Source: Providencia alcalifaciens | GTDB lineage: Bacteria; Pseudomonadota; Gammaproteobacteria; Enterobacterales; Enterobacteriaceae | Length of the DNA: 64,000 bases | Assembly (NCBI RefSeq): GCF_915403165.1 | Contig: NZ_OU659204.1 | Span: forward strand, 1,674,001-1,738,000 | Direction: 5' to 3' | Shown here: piece after piece, positions 50,477 to 58,600 of the stretch | Numbering within the stretch: the first letter of the stretch is position 1 | Layout: each line of letters begins with the position of its first letter | Made by a program: the position numbers and the translations under genes | Notes under the pieces: generated by a model | The model's input: the letters and a program-made list of their open reading frames with translations, nothing else | The model's database searches: none | What the model was told of the DNA's origin: nothing

Positions 50477-51127
50477 TTAATCAGCGTTATTCTTTTTTTC
50501 ATATCCATATAAATTAATCCTACCAGACAAATACTCACCTAAATACACTTCACTGATTTTACTGAAACCTTGTTTCAAGATATTGTCTTCTAACCACTCA
50601 ATGTCTTTGTCGATGATTTCAAGTAGATCATGGTTAGCTAAGCCATCCACGATAATTGGATAACGTATATTTTCATCGCCACTTTGGATAATGGTTAATT
50701 GCCCATTTTGTTCGAGAACAACACGCTTTAGCTGCTCTATTTCGTAAATGCCATTTGATCTTAGTTTGAACATCAAATCATTAGCGGAAACACCATTTTT
50801 TAGACATTCTTTAACGTTAACGCTGCCATTATGTACCAATGTTATAGGTTTGCCGTCAATAATTCTTTTAATGAATGGATTGTTCTCTTTTAAAAATTTA
50901 AGGGCAAAAACAAGTAAAGTCCAGATGATTAACACAAGTATAAATTGCAGTACTGTTATTGATTCATTGTAAATGACACCACCAATAATACCGCCTAGAA
51001 CATAGTTTTGAACTTGATCCATTGCGGATGAGGGGGCTAAATTCCCTTTGCCCATGAGGTTTATTTGAATAATCAGACATAAAATCCCCAATCCAAGCTT
51101 TATAATAATAGGTGTATAAATAATCAT
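50477..51127 (-). CDS. DUF421 (YetF-like) membrane protein
   Basis: 216 residues with three N-terminal membrane spans (up to about residue 80) and a cytoplasmic two-layer domain. Motifs: VQNYVLGGIIGGVIYN, and in the soluble part GKPITLVHNGSVN followed by KLRSNGIYEIEQLKRVVLEQNGQL, characteristic of DUF421/YetF proteins. The function is unknown. It follows the DUF3290 gene by 8 bp; this two-gene pair is better known from Firmicutes. Probably acquired, given its location. Confidence 0.8.
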   Translation of the reverse strand: MIIYTPIIIKLGLGILCLIIQINLMGKGNLAPSSAMDQVQNYVLGGIIGGVIYNESITVLQFILVLIIWTLLVFALKFLKENNPFIKRIIDGKPITLVHNGSVNVKECLKNGVSANDLMFKLRSNGIYEIEQLKRVVLEQNGQLTIIQSGDENIRYPIIVDGLANHDLLEIIDKDIEWLEDNILKQGFSKISEVYLGEYLSGRINLYGYEKKNNAD

Positions 51128-51135
51128 TTTATGCC

Positions 51136-51582
51136 TTATTTTTTTATGATTTTAATTTCGGGATTTGTTAACCAAACTTTTTCTAAGCTGTAAGTTTGTT
51201 GATCTACACTTAAGTGAATACGGTAATACCGGTCATCAATTTTAATTATGATGCCATCGGATAATTGTACCGAATTAGAAAATATAGAATTTATGTCTAC
51301 ACTTTTTTCTTTTGATAATAACCTAACGAAATTAACCATTTGGGATGATTTTGAGTGTATATTTTGGCTGTCGGTATAATCTTGATACTGAATACCTGAA
51401 ATGAAAAGTAAGAATAGGAAGGCAATAATTGTTAAATCTCGATATTTAGTTTGTAAGCGATGACGCATATATAGGATGAAAAAAATGATTAAAGCAAATA
51501 AAGTTCCAAAAATGACAATGTATTTTAAATAATCATTTATATTAGACTGCGCTTGTAAATAGTCTATCCCATAAAAATTCAT
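51136..51582 (-). CDS. DUF3290 family membrane protein
   Basis: 148 residues with two membrane spans (about 20-40 and 48-65) and an extracytoplasmic C-terminal half. DUF3290 proteins are usually encoded next to DUF421 genes; the arrangement here agrees. It is the first gene of the pair on the minus strand. The function is unknown. Confidence 0.75.
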   Translation of the reverse strand: MNFYGIDYLQAQSNINDYLKYIVIFGTLFALIIFFILYMRHRLQTKYRDLTIIAFLFLLFISGIQYQDYTDSQNIHSKSSQMVNFVRLLSKEKSVDINSIFSNSVQLSDGIIIKIDDRYYRIHLSVDQQTYSLEKVWLTNPEIKIIKK

Positions 51583-51808
51583 ATAGAAATCATTCCTGAT
51601 TGTTCACGATATTCATTTTTATTATAGTGACTTACTAAGCATTTAGCTTTGATAATAAAATCTAATTTTGAGTTGTTGGTCATTACTTGAGACCTGCCAT
51701 TGATTTTTATGCCGAAGTTAAAAATTGTCGATGGTTTCAGTATTTATCAAGGGGAGTATTTCGAAAAAATGCTTGGATTGCATCAACTGTTTGATTGAAC
51801 TCACAGGT

Positions 51809-51883
<75 letters not shown>

Positions 51884-51968
51884 TAGGTAAAAACTGATTA
51901 ATTAACGAGTTAACGTTATTAGGCTACGCCTCAAAACTAATTTTCGCAAGGGTAAAATAGGAGGCTAA

Positions 51969-52316
51969 TTGACAGATGACATCTGTCTCCACAAATCTAA
52001 TCTCAAAGGCATTTTCAAAACCCTCTCAGAAGTAGCAGAAACCAGTAAGCGATACCGAATCAAAATCACCGAATGGCGTGACCTCAGAACAATACCAATG
52101 AACAGAACATGGCACATGTGGATAGAAACCACAGGCGATTGGCTTCGTGCGCGTGGTGTTGTCATTGATACTAAAAATGGGGCTGGTGAAGTCGTTCTAT
52201 CAAAGCCAATCACTAATGAAGAAACGCATGAATATTTTGTCGGTCACAGGTTAGGTCGCGATGAAAATGGAGAGCGTGAGAAAACTAGCAAGATGGATAA
52301 AGCACGGATGCTCTAG
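51969..52316 (+). CDS. Prophage NinB-like protein, probably C-terminally truncated
   Basis: 115 residues from a TTG preceded by GGAGG; no better start is seen. The segment YRIKITEWRDLRTIPMNRTWHMWIE followed by NEETHEYFVGHRLGRDENG is typical of NinB/YbcN-type recombination proteins of lambdoid phages. The frame stops after KTSKMDKARML, where family members normally continue for 20-30 residues, so it looks truncated. It heads a tight + strand block with NinH and Q. Confidence 0.55.
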   Translation: MTDDICLHKSNLKGIFKTLSEVAETSKRYRIKITEWRDLRTIPMNRTWHMWIETTGDWLRARGVVIDTKNGAGEVVLSKPITNEETHEYFVGHRLGRDENGEREKTSKMDKARML

Positions 52317-52392
52317 CGGTGTAATAGGTCGGATTGAGTTCACGTTACCTGATTGGTACCAGCAAGGGATCACTTATCAGATGGGGGATTGA
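52267..52392 (+). CDS. Small overlapping phage ORF, 41 residues
   Basis: Starts inside the NinB-like gene in another frame (ATG 52267) and reads MESVRKLARWIKHGCSS, GVIGRIEFTLPDWYQQG, ITYQMGD. Its stop overlaps the ninH start (TGATG), the packing expected of a nin-region gene. The composition looks protein-like. I cannot name a family; it may be the end of a longer ancestral phage gene. Confidence 0.4.
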   Translation: MESVRKLARWIKHGCSSGVIGRIEFTLPDWYQQGITYQMGD

Positions 52393-52676
52393 TGAAAGCT
52401 GAAATCACGACTATTCCAGAGTTGCTTATTAAGACATATGGAAATATGGCTGAGGTTTCTCGATACCTAGGATGTTATCGCGCGACAGTAAAAAAATATT
52501 CTACCGATGTTAAGGCTGAAAATCATGCTGTGATAAATGGGCGATTAATGACTATGTACAAGACAAGAGAAAGAGGCACTTCAAATCTCGCCAAAGAATC
52601 AGATAGTGCCATTTCTATAGCTAAACGTATTAACGCTGAATCCGACGGCAAAAGCTCGCAAATTCATACGAGGTAA
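52392..52676 (+). CDS. ninH: NinH family phage protein
   Basis: 94 residues from 52392. The core TIPELLIKTYGNMAEVSRYL, GCYRATVKKY and HAVINGRLM closely follows lambda NinH (TIPDMLVEAYGNQTEVARRL...). It contains a Fis-like helix-turn-helix. In lambda it lies in the nin region just before Q, as here. The C-terminal ~30 residues extend beyond the lambda protein. Confidence 0.85.
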   Translation: MKAEITTIPELLIKTYGNMAEVSRYLGCYRATVKKYSTDVKAENHAVINGRLMTMYKTRERGTSNLAKESDSAISIAKRINAESDGKSSQIHTR

Positions 52677-52679
52677 CGG

Positions 52680-53060
52680 ATGCGTAATATTCAACAAGTA
52701 CTAGAAATGTGGGGCGCATGGGCTGCGGATAACATCGAGTCAGTTCAATGGTATTCGACAGCGGCAGGATTTAGCCGCTTAATACCGAGTAAGGTGAAAT
52801 CTCGACCTCAATGTTGTGAAGATGATGCAATGATTATCTCTAGCTGTATGGCTCAATTAAATATAAAGAATAGTGAGATGCATGACTTGCTTCTGGACTA
52901 TTATTTATTTGGGAAAACATTCATGCATCTAGCTAGAGAACATAAATGCTCCGATACCCATATAGGGAAAAAACTTCAAAAAGCGGAGGGGGTCATTGAC
53001 GGAATGTTGATGATGTTAGACATAAAATTAGAATTAGATAGGTATGTAGAGAAGATTTAA
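52680..53060 (+). CDS. Phage late-gene antiterminator Q (phage 82/933W type)
   Basis: 126 residues. The protein shows [18 protein letters not shown] at the start, then [16 protein letters not shown] and [24 protein letters not shown], all hallmarks of the Q family of Stx and related phages. Q loads on RNA polymerase at the late promoter and lets it pass terminators. It looks intact, three bases after ninH. No late structural genes remain downstream, only the toxin-subunit gene. Confidence 0.92.
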   Translation: MRNIQQVLEMWGAWAADNIESVQWYSTAAGFSRLIPSKVKSRPQCCEDDAMIISSCMAQLNIKNSEMHDLLLDYYLFGKTFMHLAREHKCSDTHIGKKLQKAEGVIDGMLMMLDIKLELDRYVEKI

Positions 53061-53128
53061 TAAAATACTGTACGATCGTAAAATAGCTGATATTGTGATA
53101 AGAATGACTACAACGTCAGCAGCTTATG

Positions 53129-53155
53129 AGCCTCACTTCAGTGGGGCTTTGTTTT
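53129..53155 (+). terminator. tR'-like terminator between Q and the toxin B-subunit gene
   Basis: An 8-bp stem AGCCTCAC / GTGGGGCT (one G-T pair), TTCA loop, followed by a T-rich tract. Its place, about 70 bp after Q and before the next gene, is that of the late terminator that Q overrides. Confidence 0.75.
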
Positions 53156-53177
53156 CTGCAAAATTTGAGTGAATTGT

Positions 53178-53573
53178 ATGAGATTGAGTAGTTTATTCCC
53201 TGTATTTTTATTAATTTCCCCAACCGCATTTGCTATAGATACTTTGGATCCTAAGATTGAATATTATTCAGATGTGACTTTAGCTAATTTTAGTTCGGGA
53301 CAAATAGAAGGGGGACGCTATTTTTGTGTGAAAGCAGTGAATCATGGTGGCGATGTTGTCGCTTGTGCCGTTTCTAATAAATCAGAATGGGCATCATCTT
53401 ATGATCAGTTTTTTCAGCAAGCTTATTACTATTATACAACTGGAAATAAAGTAAGGTTGTATGTCCAGCCAAATGTATGGACTCACCCAAAATTTAGTCA
53501 CACCTTCTCTAATAAAGCGATAGCTGGATTTGCTAGTTGTAGTAATGGGTTCTGTATGGGACCAACAAGATAA
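53178..53573 (+). CDS. Orphan AB5-toxin B subunit (SubB/PltB/ArtB-like)
   Basis: 131 residues with a signal peptide (MRLSSLFPVFLLISPTAFA). The mature part follows subtilase-cytotoxin B subunit SubB: FSSGQIEGGRYFC, VACAVSNKSEWASS, QAYYYYTTGNKVRLY and PNVW; the C-terminal CSNGFCMGPTR matches the SubB end. Cys50/63 and Cys121/126 match the two family disulfides. Ser31 is residue 12 after signal cleavage and aligns with the sialic-acid-binding Ser12 of SubB. So a glycan-binding pentamer is likely. No A subunit (protease or ADP-ribosyltransferase) is encoded in the window. The position behind Q suggests late-phage expression. Confidence 0.85.
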   Translation: MRLSSLFPVFLLISPTAFAIDTLDPKIEYYSDVTLANFSSGQIEGGRYFCVKAVNHGGDVVACAVSNKSEWASSYDQFFQQAYYYYTTGNKVRLYVQPNVWTHPKFSHTFSNKAIAGFASCSNGFCMGPTR

Positions 53574-53979
53574 CGTTATTCTAGCGTAACCACATTTTAT
53601 TAATACAAGACTGCGTCTTACGTGGCTTTTATTAAATGGTATTTGATGTATGGGTTGTTAGAGCATTAAATAGTTATTTATCATTGGGTTATTTCTCTAT
53701 TTTGTATTGAATATATCGTTAAATCCATATTGATTATTAAAATAATCGTAGTATCTATGAAAAAAACCTTGCTATACGTAAGGATGTATGAGTAAATGTA
53801 TTCATCGGTTTGGAAGTACAGACCTATTTATGAAAGCAAGTTTTGAAAAGTTCCCCCGTCTAGTGTTATCCCATAGATATCCATTCGTAGTGAATTCCTT
53901 CTAATTAGTTCCATAAGTATCAAGAAAAATCAAACCTATATGCCATGTGGCAACAATTAAAAATTCAAAGGAATTCAAT
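53574..53979. other. Interval between toxin subunit and cold-shock gene
   Basis: About 400 bp of AT-rich DNA. It probably ends in a long csp 5' untranslated leader, as is usual for cspA-type genes. No gene is supported. Confidence 0.45.
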
Positions 53980-54192
53980 ATGTCTAATACAATGACTGGT
54001 TTAGTAAAATGGTTTAACGAATCTAAAGGCTTTGGCTTTATTTCTCCTGAAGATGGAAGCAAAGATGTGTTTGTTCACTTTTCTGCAATCCAAAGTGATA
54101 GCTTCAAAACTCTTAATGAAGGCCAAAAAGTCAGCTTCTCAGTAGAAAATGGCGCAAAAGGTCCAGCTGCTGTAAATGTAGTGGCACTTTAA
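53980..54192 (+). CDS. Cold-shock protein (CspA/CspE family)
   Basis: 70 residues: a single OB-fold nucleic-acid chaperone. RNP1 is KGFGFI and RNP2 DVFVHF. It begins [15 protein letters not shown] and ends [10 protein letters not shown]. The ATG at 53980 follows AAAGGAATTCA. CspA, CspC, CspE and phage-borne CspI-like paralogues cannot be told apart by sequence here; prophage-borne csp genes are common. Confidence 0.92.
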   Translation: MSNTMTGLVKWFNESKGFGFISPEDGSKDVFVHFSAIQSDSFKTLNEGQKVSFSVENGAKGPAAVNVVAL

Positions 54193-54338
54193 GATCGATA
54201 TCTTTATGAGATGTCCTTGAGATAAAGGCACTCTATCATTTTGAAATAACCAAAAGTAACCCTTCCGGTGTTAAATGTACTTTTGCAAAAGTATTATGAA
54301 AGCTTAGACGTGTTAGTTACTTGATTGGTTATTATTAA

Positions 54339-54366
54339 AAACCTCGCTATGGCGGGGTTTTTTTAT
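54339..54366 (+). terminator. Terminator after csp
   Basis: A 9-bp stem AAACCTCGC / GCGGGGTTT with TATG loop and seven T residues. It lies 147 bp past the csp stop. Confidence 0.88.
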
Positions 54367-54405
54367 GCTTGCTTATATTTAATGTAAAGAATTGTAAGTG
54401 CTAGA

Positions 54406-54433
54406 TTGAAATTTTCACTAGCGACACTATATA
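54406..54433 (+). promoter_or_regulatory. Candidate sigma-70 promoter of the hsp20 gene
   Basis: TTGAAA and TATATA separated by 16 bp, about 90 bp before the gene. I saw no sigma-32 consensus. Confidence 0.45.
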
Positions 54434-54524
54434 AGTTATGCACCAAGATAAAGAGTTAATTCATACGGCAATGGCTAATGGTGCTTATGTAATAGGTAGT
54501 TAGTTTGATATTGAAGGAGAAATT

Positions 54525-54980
54525 ATGTCTAACATTAGATCTTTTTCATTATTTCCAGCATTATCTGATAACCTGCTTTCTAGCAGGTTTGACCAAATGG
54601 ATCGTTTATTCAGCCAATTAACTGGTAACCGACCATTAACCTCAGAACATCCATATAATTTAAAACAAATAAATGAATCAAATTATCAATTAACTGTCAG
54701 TGTTCCTGGTTATAAAGAGGATGACTTGAGCGTATCCTTAAAAGGTGGGAAACTCTATGTACAAGGTGAGCAATCAACTGAATTAGTTAATGATTCAGAA
54801 AAATGGATCCATAAAGGGATAACACAAAATAAATTTTCTCTTGAATTTAATCTCGGTAAGAATGTAAAAATTGAAAGCGCAGAGTTATCAAGCGGTTTGT
54901 TAACATTAAATATTGAATATGAAATTCCAGAAGAAGAGAAACCTCAGATCATAGCTATTGAAAATAAAGATACAAAATAA
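54525..54980 (+). CDS. Small heat-shock protein (Hsp20/IbpA family)
   Basis: 151 residues. The N-terminal region (to about 45) begins MSNIRSFSLFPALSDNLLSS. The alpha-crystallin domain (about 48-130) has NESNYQLTVSVPGYKEDDLSVSLKG and a SSGLLTLNIEYEIP strand. A C-terminal I-x-I motif (IIAIE) needed for oligomer assembly is present. It holds unfolded proteins for DnaK/ClpB. It is close to IbpA but sits in an accessory region alone. The AAGGAG site is 6 bp upstream. Confidence 0.9.
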   Translation: MSNIRSFSLFPALSDNLLSSRFDQMDRLFSQLTGNRPLTSEHPYNLKQINESNYQLTVSVPGYKEDDLSVSLKGGKLYVQGEQSTELVNDSEKWIHKGITQNKFSLEFNLGKNVKIESAELSSGLLTLNIEYEIPEEEKPQIIAIENKDTK

Positions 54981-54996
54981 TTTTTCTGTATTTTCT

Positions 54997-55025
54997 AACC
55001 CGTCAGCAATGGCGGGTTTTTTTTC
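54997..55025 (+). terminator. hsp20 terminator
   Basis: Stem AACCCGTC / GGCGGGTT followed by eight T residues, 16 bp after the stop. Confidence 0.85.
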
Positions 55026-55068
55026 GCCTAATACTTGTTAGTGCAGGGAACATCAAAGCCAGCTGTAA

Positions 55069-55230
55069 AAAATCGAAATTGTTACTGCCACCGGCTTGGA
55101 TGATACAATCACTGTCCGACCTACTGACTCCGTTATCCTAAATTATTGGCCACAGAGACAACGAATCGCGAAGTTCAAACAAATGATACTTGGTTTGCAA
55201 GATAACATTAGAACGGAGTGCTTACGTTAA
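55069..55230 (+). pseudogene. Uncertain remnant reading frame
   Basis: A stop-free frame without a start: KIEIVTATGLDDTITVRP, TDSVILNYWPQRQRIA and KFKQMILGLQDNIRTECLR, then TAA. The text is protein-like and may be the end of a decayed phage or island gene; I cannot place it. A similar short frame occurs at 55650-55761 (TTITIVAAKLTNTI...). Confidence 0.25.
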
Positions 55231-55418
55231 TACCAATCAGTGAACGCTCTTGCGAAAAAAATTAAATTTATGAAAACCAGAGTGCTTAACAAGTAGATAG
55301 AGAACTTTAAAAAAAGTGTCATTGTATCTGGTTGTTTTTTATCTTGAGTAATAATGAATAGGATGCAGGCAAGGACAGGGATAAATATGAGTAAGAGAGT
55401 AATGGGGTTAGTATACAT
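55227..55418 (-). CDS. Possible small membrane protein, 63 residues
   Basis: Not recognised. Two hydrophobic segments (about 5-24 and 36-56) separated by TQDKKQPDTMT. The ribosome site is weak and another frame overlaps on the same strand (55319-55558), so coding is uncertain. Confidence 0.3.
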   Translation of the reverse strand: MYTNPITLLLIFIPVLACILFIITQDKKQPDTMTLFLKFSIYLLSTLVFINLIFFARAFTDWY

Positions 55419-55764
55419 ATATATATTAATACAGCTCTCTTATGTAATGAAAATTTTATCCAATAGTAAAGTATATTTTTAACAGGAAAGCAATATAGGA
55501 AACTGAACAACAACGAATTTGACAATAAAGTGGTCAACAAATCCAATGACTTAAACATATTAACATGTTAACAATCAATATAAAAATCTCATCAATGCAT
55601 GGATATCACCCCATAGCGGGTTGGATAATTTAACTTAAGGTGATAAACCTTGACTACAATCACAATAGTGGCAGCGAAACTTACAAATACCATTAACACA
55701 AATCAATTTGTGGTCGGTGAGCATTTGCTGGAAGATGATTGCGTCTTATTACGTTGGAAATGAG

Positions 55765-55795
55765 AAATGAAAGGGCTTTACAACAAGCCCTTTTT
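55765..55795. terminator. Hairpin next to the DUF1161 gene
   Basis: AAGGGCTT / AAGCCCTT stem with T tract on the + strand, just beyond the DUF1161 stop; probably works in both directions. Confidence 0.65.
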
Positions 55796-55803
55796 GGGTG
55801 GAA

Positions 55804-56037
55804 TTATTTTTTTGTATAAATAATTTTTTGTGTTTCATTAGAACAGTTACCTACAACAGTACCTTGTTGTGAGGCTGCTTCTTCATTTGAAACTACGGTA
55901 ATGGTAAAGCTCTCTACAGGCACACCATTGTTAATAATTTTTTGCGTAATTTGTTCAACAACGCTTTCACATGAAGCACTCGCAATGGTTGGAATAAATA
56001 ATGTTATTAATGTAGCAATAATTATTCTTCTTTTCAT
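55804..56037 (-). CDS. DUF1161 family periplasmic protein
   Basis: 77 residues from the ATG at 56037, which has AAGGA nine bases upstream; an in-frame TTG six bases earlier is less likely. Signal peptide to ASA, then CESVVEQITQKIINNGVPVESFTI, and VVGNCSNETQKIIYTKK. The two cysteines and the xVxGxCxxxTxKIxY ending define DUF1161. The function is unknown. Confidence 0.8.
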   Translation of the reverse strand: MKRRIIIATLITLFIPTIASASCESVVEQITQKIINNGVPVESFTITVVSNEEAASQQGTVVGNCSNETQKIIYTKK

Positions 56038-56207
56038 ATGCAATATTCCTTATAAGCTGGAATCAGTTAATAGAAATTCTTTTAAAAAAGCTTAATAATT
56101 ATACTTAAATTAAATATTTAAAGCTATCCGTTGATAGTAGTAAAACACTAGAAGGTATCTTCATCTCTAATCCGCTAGTGTTTTATTAATCTGTTAAATG
56201 TAGGTTT

Positions 56208-56339
56208 TTACTGAGCTACTCTCTGTATTGCCTTACCTCCAGCCTCTATGTCTTCACCAACACCTTTAGTGGTATTACAGGCAGTTAATGTGAAAACAAC
56301 AGCTAATGAGCAGATGAGGAAACTGATTTTTCTTAACAT
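56208..56339 (-). CDS. Entericidin-type lipoprotein (EcnA/EcnB family)
   Basis: 43 residues. The signal ends in the lipobox TLTAC (Cys21), followed by CNTTKGVGEDIEAGGKAIQ, nearly the same as E. coli entericidin B (CNTTRGVGEDI..GG.AI). A GGAAG ribosome site precedes the ATG. In E. coli ecnA (antidote) and ecnB (bacteriolytic) form a pair under sigma-S; only one copy is seen here, so which role it has is open. Confidence 0.88.
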   Translation of the reverse strand: MLRKISFLICSLAVVFTLTACNTTKGVGEDIEAGGKAIQRVAQ

Positions 56340-56582
56340 ATTTTCTTCCTTTTAGGTGTGAAGTTATAAGTTACAAAAGATCATTTTTAATTATAGCAGA
56401 ACAACTTGATTGAGATTTTCATTTGCATAGAGCTGTAATATTAACTTCTATCATTGATGTTGAATCATAGGGTCAGTGATATCTGACAAATGAAAATGAG
56501 CGGCTACATTTTTAGTATTAATACTTTAAGTGTTAACACTTATTTCGCTATTAATCAACACTAGCAATGAAGGGTACACTTT

Positions 56583-56711
56583 ATGATATTAGAAGAGATA
56601 TTTATCTGTATACTTAATGTTTTTCAATACTTATTAGTCGGTATTCTTTTAATATTATCATCAATCGTTTTACCACTCTGGTTAGGGTTATCTGAGTTAA
56701 CGCGGCAATGA
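56583..56711 (+). CDS. Possible small membrane protein, 42 residues
   Basis: Not recognised. Reads MILEEIFICILNVFQYLL, VGILLILSSIVLPLWLG, LSELTRQ: one membrane span with an acidic N-terminus and a polar C-terminus. GAAGGG lies nine bases before the ATG. It stands alone. Confidence 0.4.
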   Translation: MILEEIFICILNVFQYLLVGILLILSSIVLPLWLGLSELTRQ

Positions 56712-56724
56712 CTTTATTTAAATA

Positions 56725-56931
56725 CTAGGGTTCTATAGTTAAAAATACTAAATCACTATAGTCTTCCCGCTCTTTTTTATGCGAAAGGAAGCGATAGTGG
56801 ATATCAGATGAAGCGCGAAATGTTGTCACCTGCGTACATGACAAATTTTGATGAATTGCCTGTAGCGATAGCTTGAAAAGATTATGCCTTGGGTCATGGC
56901 GTTTAACCCGACGAGGTTTTTTACTCATCAT
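56725..56931 (-). CDS. Possible small basic protein overlapping the channel-like gene
   Basis: 68 residues, start MMSKKPRRVKRHDPRHN, rich in Lys/Arg/His. It overlaps the 3' end of the channel-like gene by 11 bases (ATGATGAGTAA), an operon-like junction, but has no clear ribosome site and no recognised family. Confidence 0.3.
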   Translation of the reverse strand: MMSKKPRRVKRHDPRHNLFKLSLQAIHQNLSCTQVTTFRASSDIHYRFLSHKKEREDYSDLVFLTIEP

Positions 56932-57265
56932 CTAAATGGAATTTGTGTAACATTCGATGCGCAATAGGCGCAAATATCAATCCTAGAGTGGTCATAAAAA
57001 CCAGACTGGTGAATACACCATAAAAAGCGAAAAAAATCTTTCCTGAAATGTTTTGCGGAACAATGTATGGACCAATTCCATTAGCGATAAAGGCACTGTT
57101 GAATGTGGCATCATGCCAACTTATGCTCGAATCAAAAGCTATATGCCCAACAATGCCAATGAATAAAGTGGTAACGATAAGTACAAAAGCGTAACCAAAA
57201 TGTAATAGCATTCGTTTTAAAAAAGAGCGGAAAGAAATTAATGGCATATTTTTAGATTCAAACAT
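56921..57265 (-). CDS. Two-helix channel-like membrane protein, paralogue of 62920-63258
   Basis: 114 residues from the ATG at 57265 (TAGGA seven bases upstream). Layout TM1 (about 18-40), a re-entrant-type loop and TM2 (about 78-100) recall the Ion_trans_2 pore fold: WHDATFNSAFIANGIGPYIVP then SGKIFFAFYGVFTSLVFM. The filter position reads NGIGPY rather than TVGYG. The C-terminus APIAHRMLHKFHLDDE matches TPFIHRILHKWHLEED of the second copy. An ion-channel relative with altered selectivity is inference. Confidence 0.65.
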   Translation of the reverse strand: MFESKNMPLISFRSFLKRMLLHFGYAFVLIVTTLFIGIVGHIAFDSSISWHDATFNSAFIANGIGPYIVPQNISGKIFFAFYGVFTSLVFMTTLGLIFAPIAHRMLHKFHLDDE

Positions 57266-57445
57266 GATTTTTCCTAAAAAGTAATTTAATGAAGTAATTA
57301 CATAATAAACCCATGTAAGATTACCTAAAATTTTTATTTTGACAATAGTGTCATAAGTTAGGCTAAATTTAGGCATTTTTTCGTTTGTTGCAATTTATAT
57401 TCTCGCCAAGTTAGCATAACTGAAACTTATTAGTGGGATGGTGAG

Positions 57446-57805
57446 ATGAACAAAAATGAACTTATGGAGTATATCCAGAGTCATTATGGTGCAGTTGCTG
57501 AGTACCCATGGGCTAAATTTCCTAGTTACATCATTTATAGGCATAAAAATAACGCAAAGTGGTTTGCTGCCATTCTGACGATTTCATCAAAGAGATTATA
57601 TGAAAGCGAGTGTGATGAGATGGTAAATATTATAAACCTCAAATCTCCTCCTGAATTAGTGGGTTCGTTGAGGTTAAAGGAAGGGGTATATCCAGCATAT
57701 CACATGAATAAAGAGCACTGGATTACTATAAAGTTGGACAGTGGATTTCCAGAAGATGAGCTTAAAGCGTTGATTGATGAAAGTTACAAATTGACTGCAA
57801 AGTAA
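57446..57805 (+). CDS. MmcQ/YjbR family DNA-binding protein
   Basis: 119 residues, the family length. The CyaY-like fold of YjbR is indicated by YPWAKFPSYIIYRHKNNAKWFAAI, NLKSPPELVGSLR, YPAYHMNKEHWITIKLD and the C-terminal helix ALIDESYKLTAK. The function is unclear; DNA binding is proposed for the family. A small hairpin follows at 57813-57828. Confidence 0.88.
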   Translation: MNKNELMEYIQSHYGAVAEYPWAKFPSYIIYRHKNNAKWFAAILTISSKRLYESECDEMVNIINLKSPPELVGSLRLKEGVYPAYHMNKEHWITIKLDSGFPEDELKALIDESYKLTAK

Positions 57806-57840
57806 TTAATCTAGCCCGTCAGTGGGCTTCTGTTATTACT

Positions 57841-57940
57841 TTTCAGACTAAGACCTATAGGGACAAAGCCACGATGCATATAGGCATTTACGAAACAGCT
57901 AAAAAACAGAAGCTCATTTATGGAAGTGAAGCTTCATCAG
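57841..57940 (+). repeat. Direct repeat, copy B (~100 bp)
   Basis: Second copy of the 49926-50023 sequence in direct orientation, 7.9 kb away. It continues the same reading frame (KTYRDKATMHIGIYETAKKQ...) to a TAA. Confidence 0.85.
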
Positions 57941-58022
57941 TGATTGTACAACACTAAATCGATAGATGAGTTTTATGGAAACTGGTTATATATATTTCAT
58001 TGCAATGTAACTTGGAGTGTAT

Positions 58023-58472
58023 ATGAACAGAGCATCATTATCTAAAAGTTCCCCTGATGCGTATAACAAATTGATTGAGATTAGCAATCATATTGATCAG
58101 CAAGCAGTATCATTAGAATTGGAAGAAGGATTTATTCATCTACTTAAATTGAGAATATCTCAGATTAATGGGTGTGCTTTCTGCGTGAGGCTTCATACCC
58201 AAGACGCTCAAAAATGCCATGTTAATATTGATAAAATCGCATTGGTCGCCGTGTGGGAAGAGGCTGATTATTTTTCAGAAAAAGAAAAGGCTGCGTTCTT
58301 GTTGGCTGAGTCAGTCAATATGGTTCATGCTGGGCATATACCTAATGATGTTTATGAAAAAGCCGCGGAGCACTGGAGTGATGAACAACTAGCATTAATA
58401 GAATGGGTATCTATCATCATTGGTTCTTTTAATCGCATCGCTATCGCGAGCCGCTATAAAGTGAAGCCGTAA
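58023..58472 (+). CDS. Carboxymuconolactone decarboxylase-like (AhpD-type) protein
   Basis: 149 residues from the ATG at 58023 (TTGGAG upstream). The AhpD core RISQINGCAFCVRLHTQDAQ contains the redox CxxC and the downstream histidine. Members act as alkylhydroperoxidase-like peroxidases with their own CxxC. The physiological reductant and substrate are unknown. Confidence 0.87.
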   Translation: MNRASLSKSSPDAYNKLIEISNHIDQQAVSLELEEGFIHLLKLRISQINGCAFCVRLHTQDAQKCHVNIDKIALVAVWEEADYFSEKEKAAFLLAESVNMVHAGHIPNDVYEKAAEHWSDEQLALIEWVSIIIGSFNRIAIASRYKVKP

Positions 58473-58600
58473 GTCTCTAGTCGAATGACAGGTTAATATT
58501 AGTGATACTTGTCCTATATTTACAATAAGTAAAGTGACTTCATTTTCAATCTACGTGACACTGGATTGTGCGTATTAATCAGCTAATGGAGTAATGACTT

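Noticed and set aside
54434..54524. ROSE-type RNA thermometer before hsp20
   Set aside because: No anti-Shine-Dalgarno segment able to pair with AAGGAG was found in the leader.
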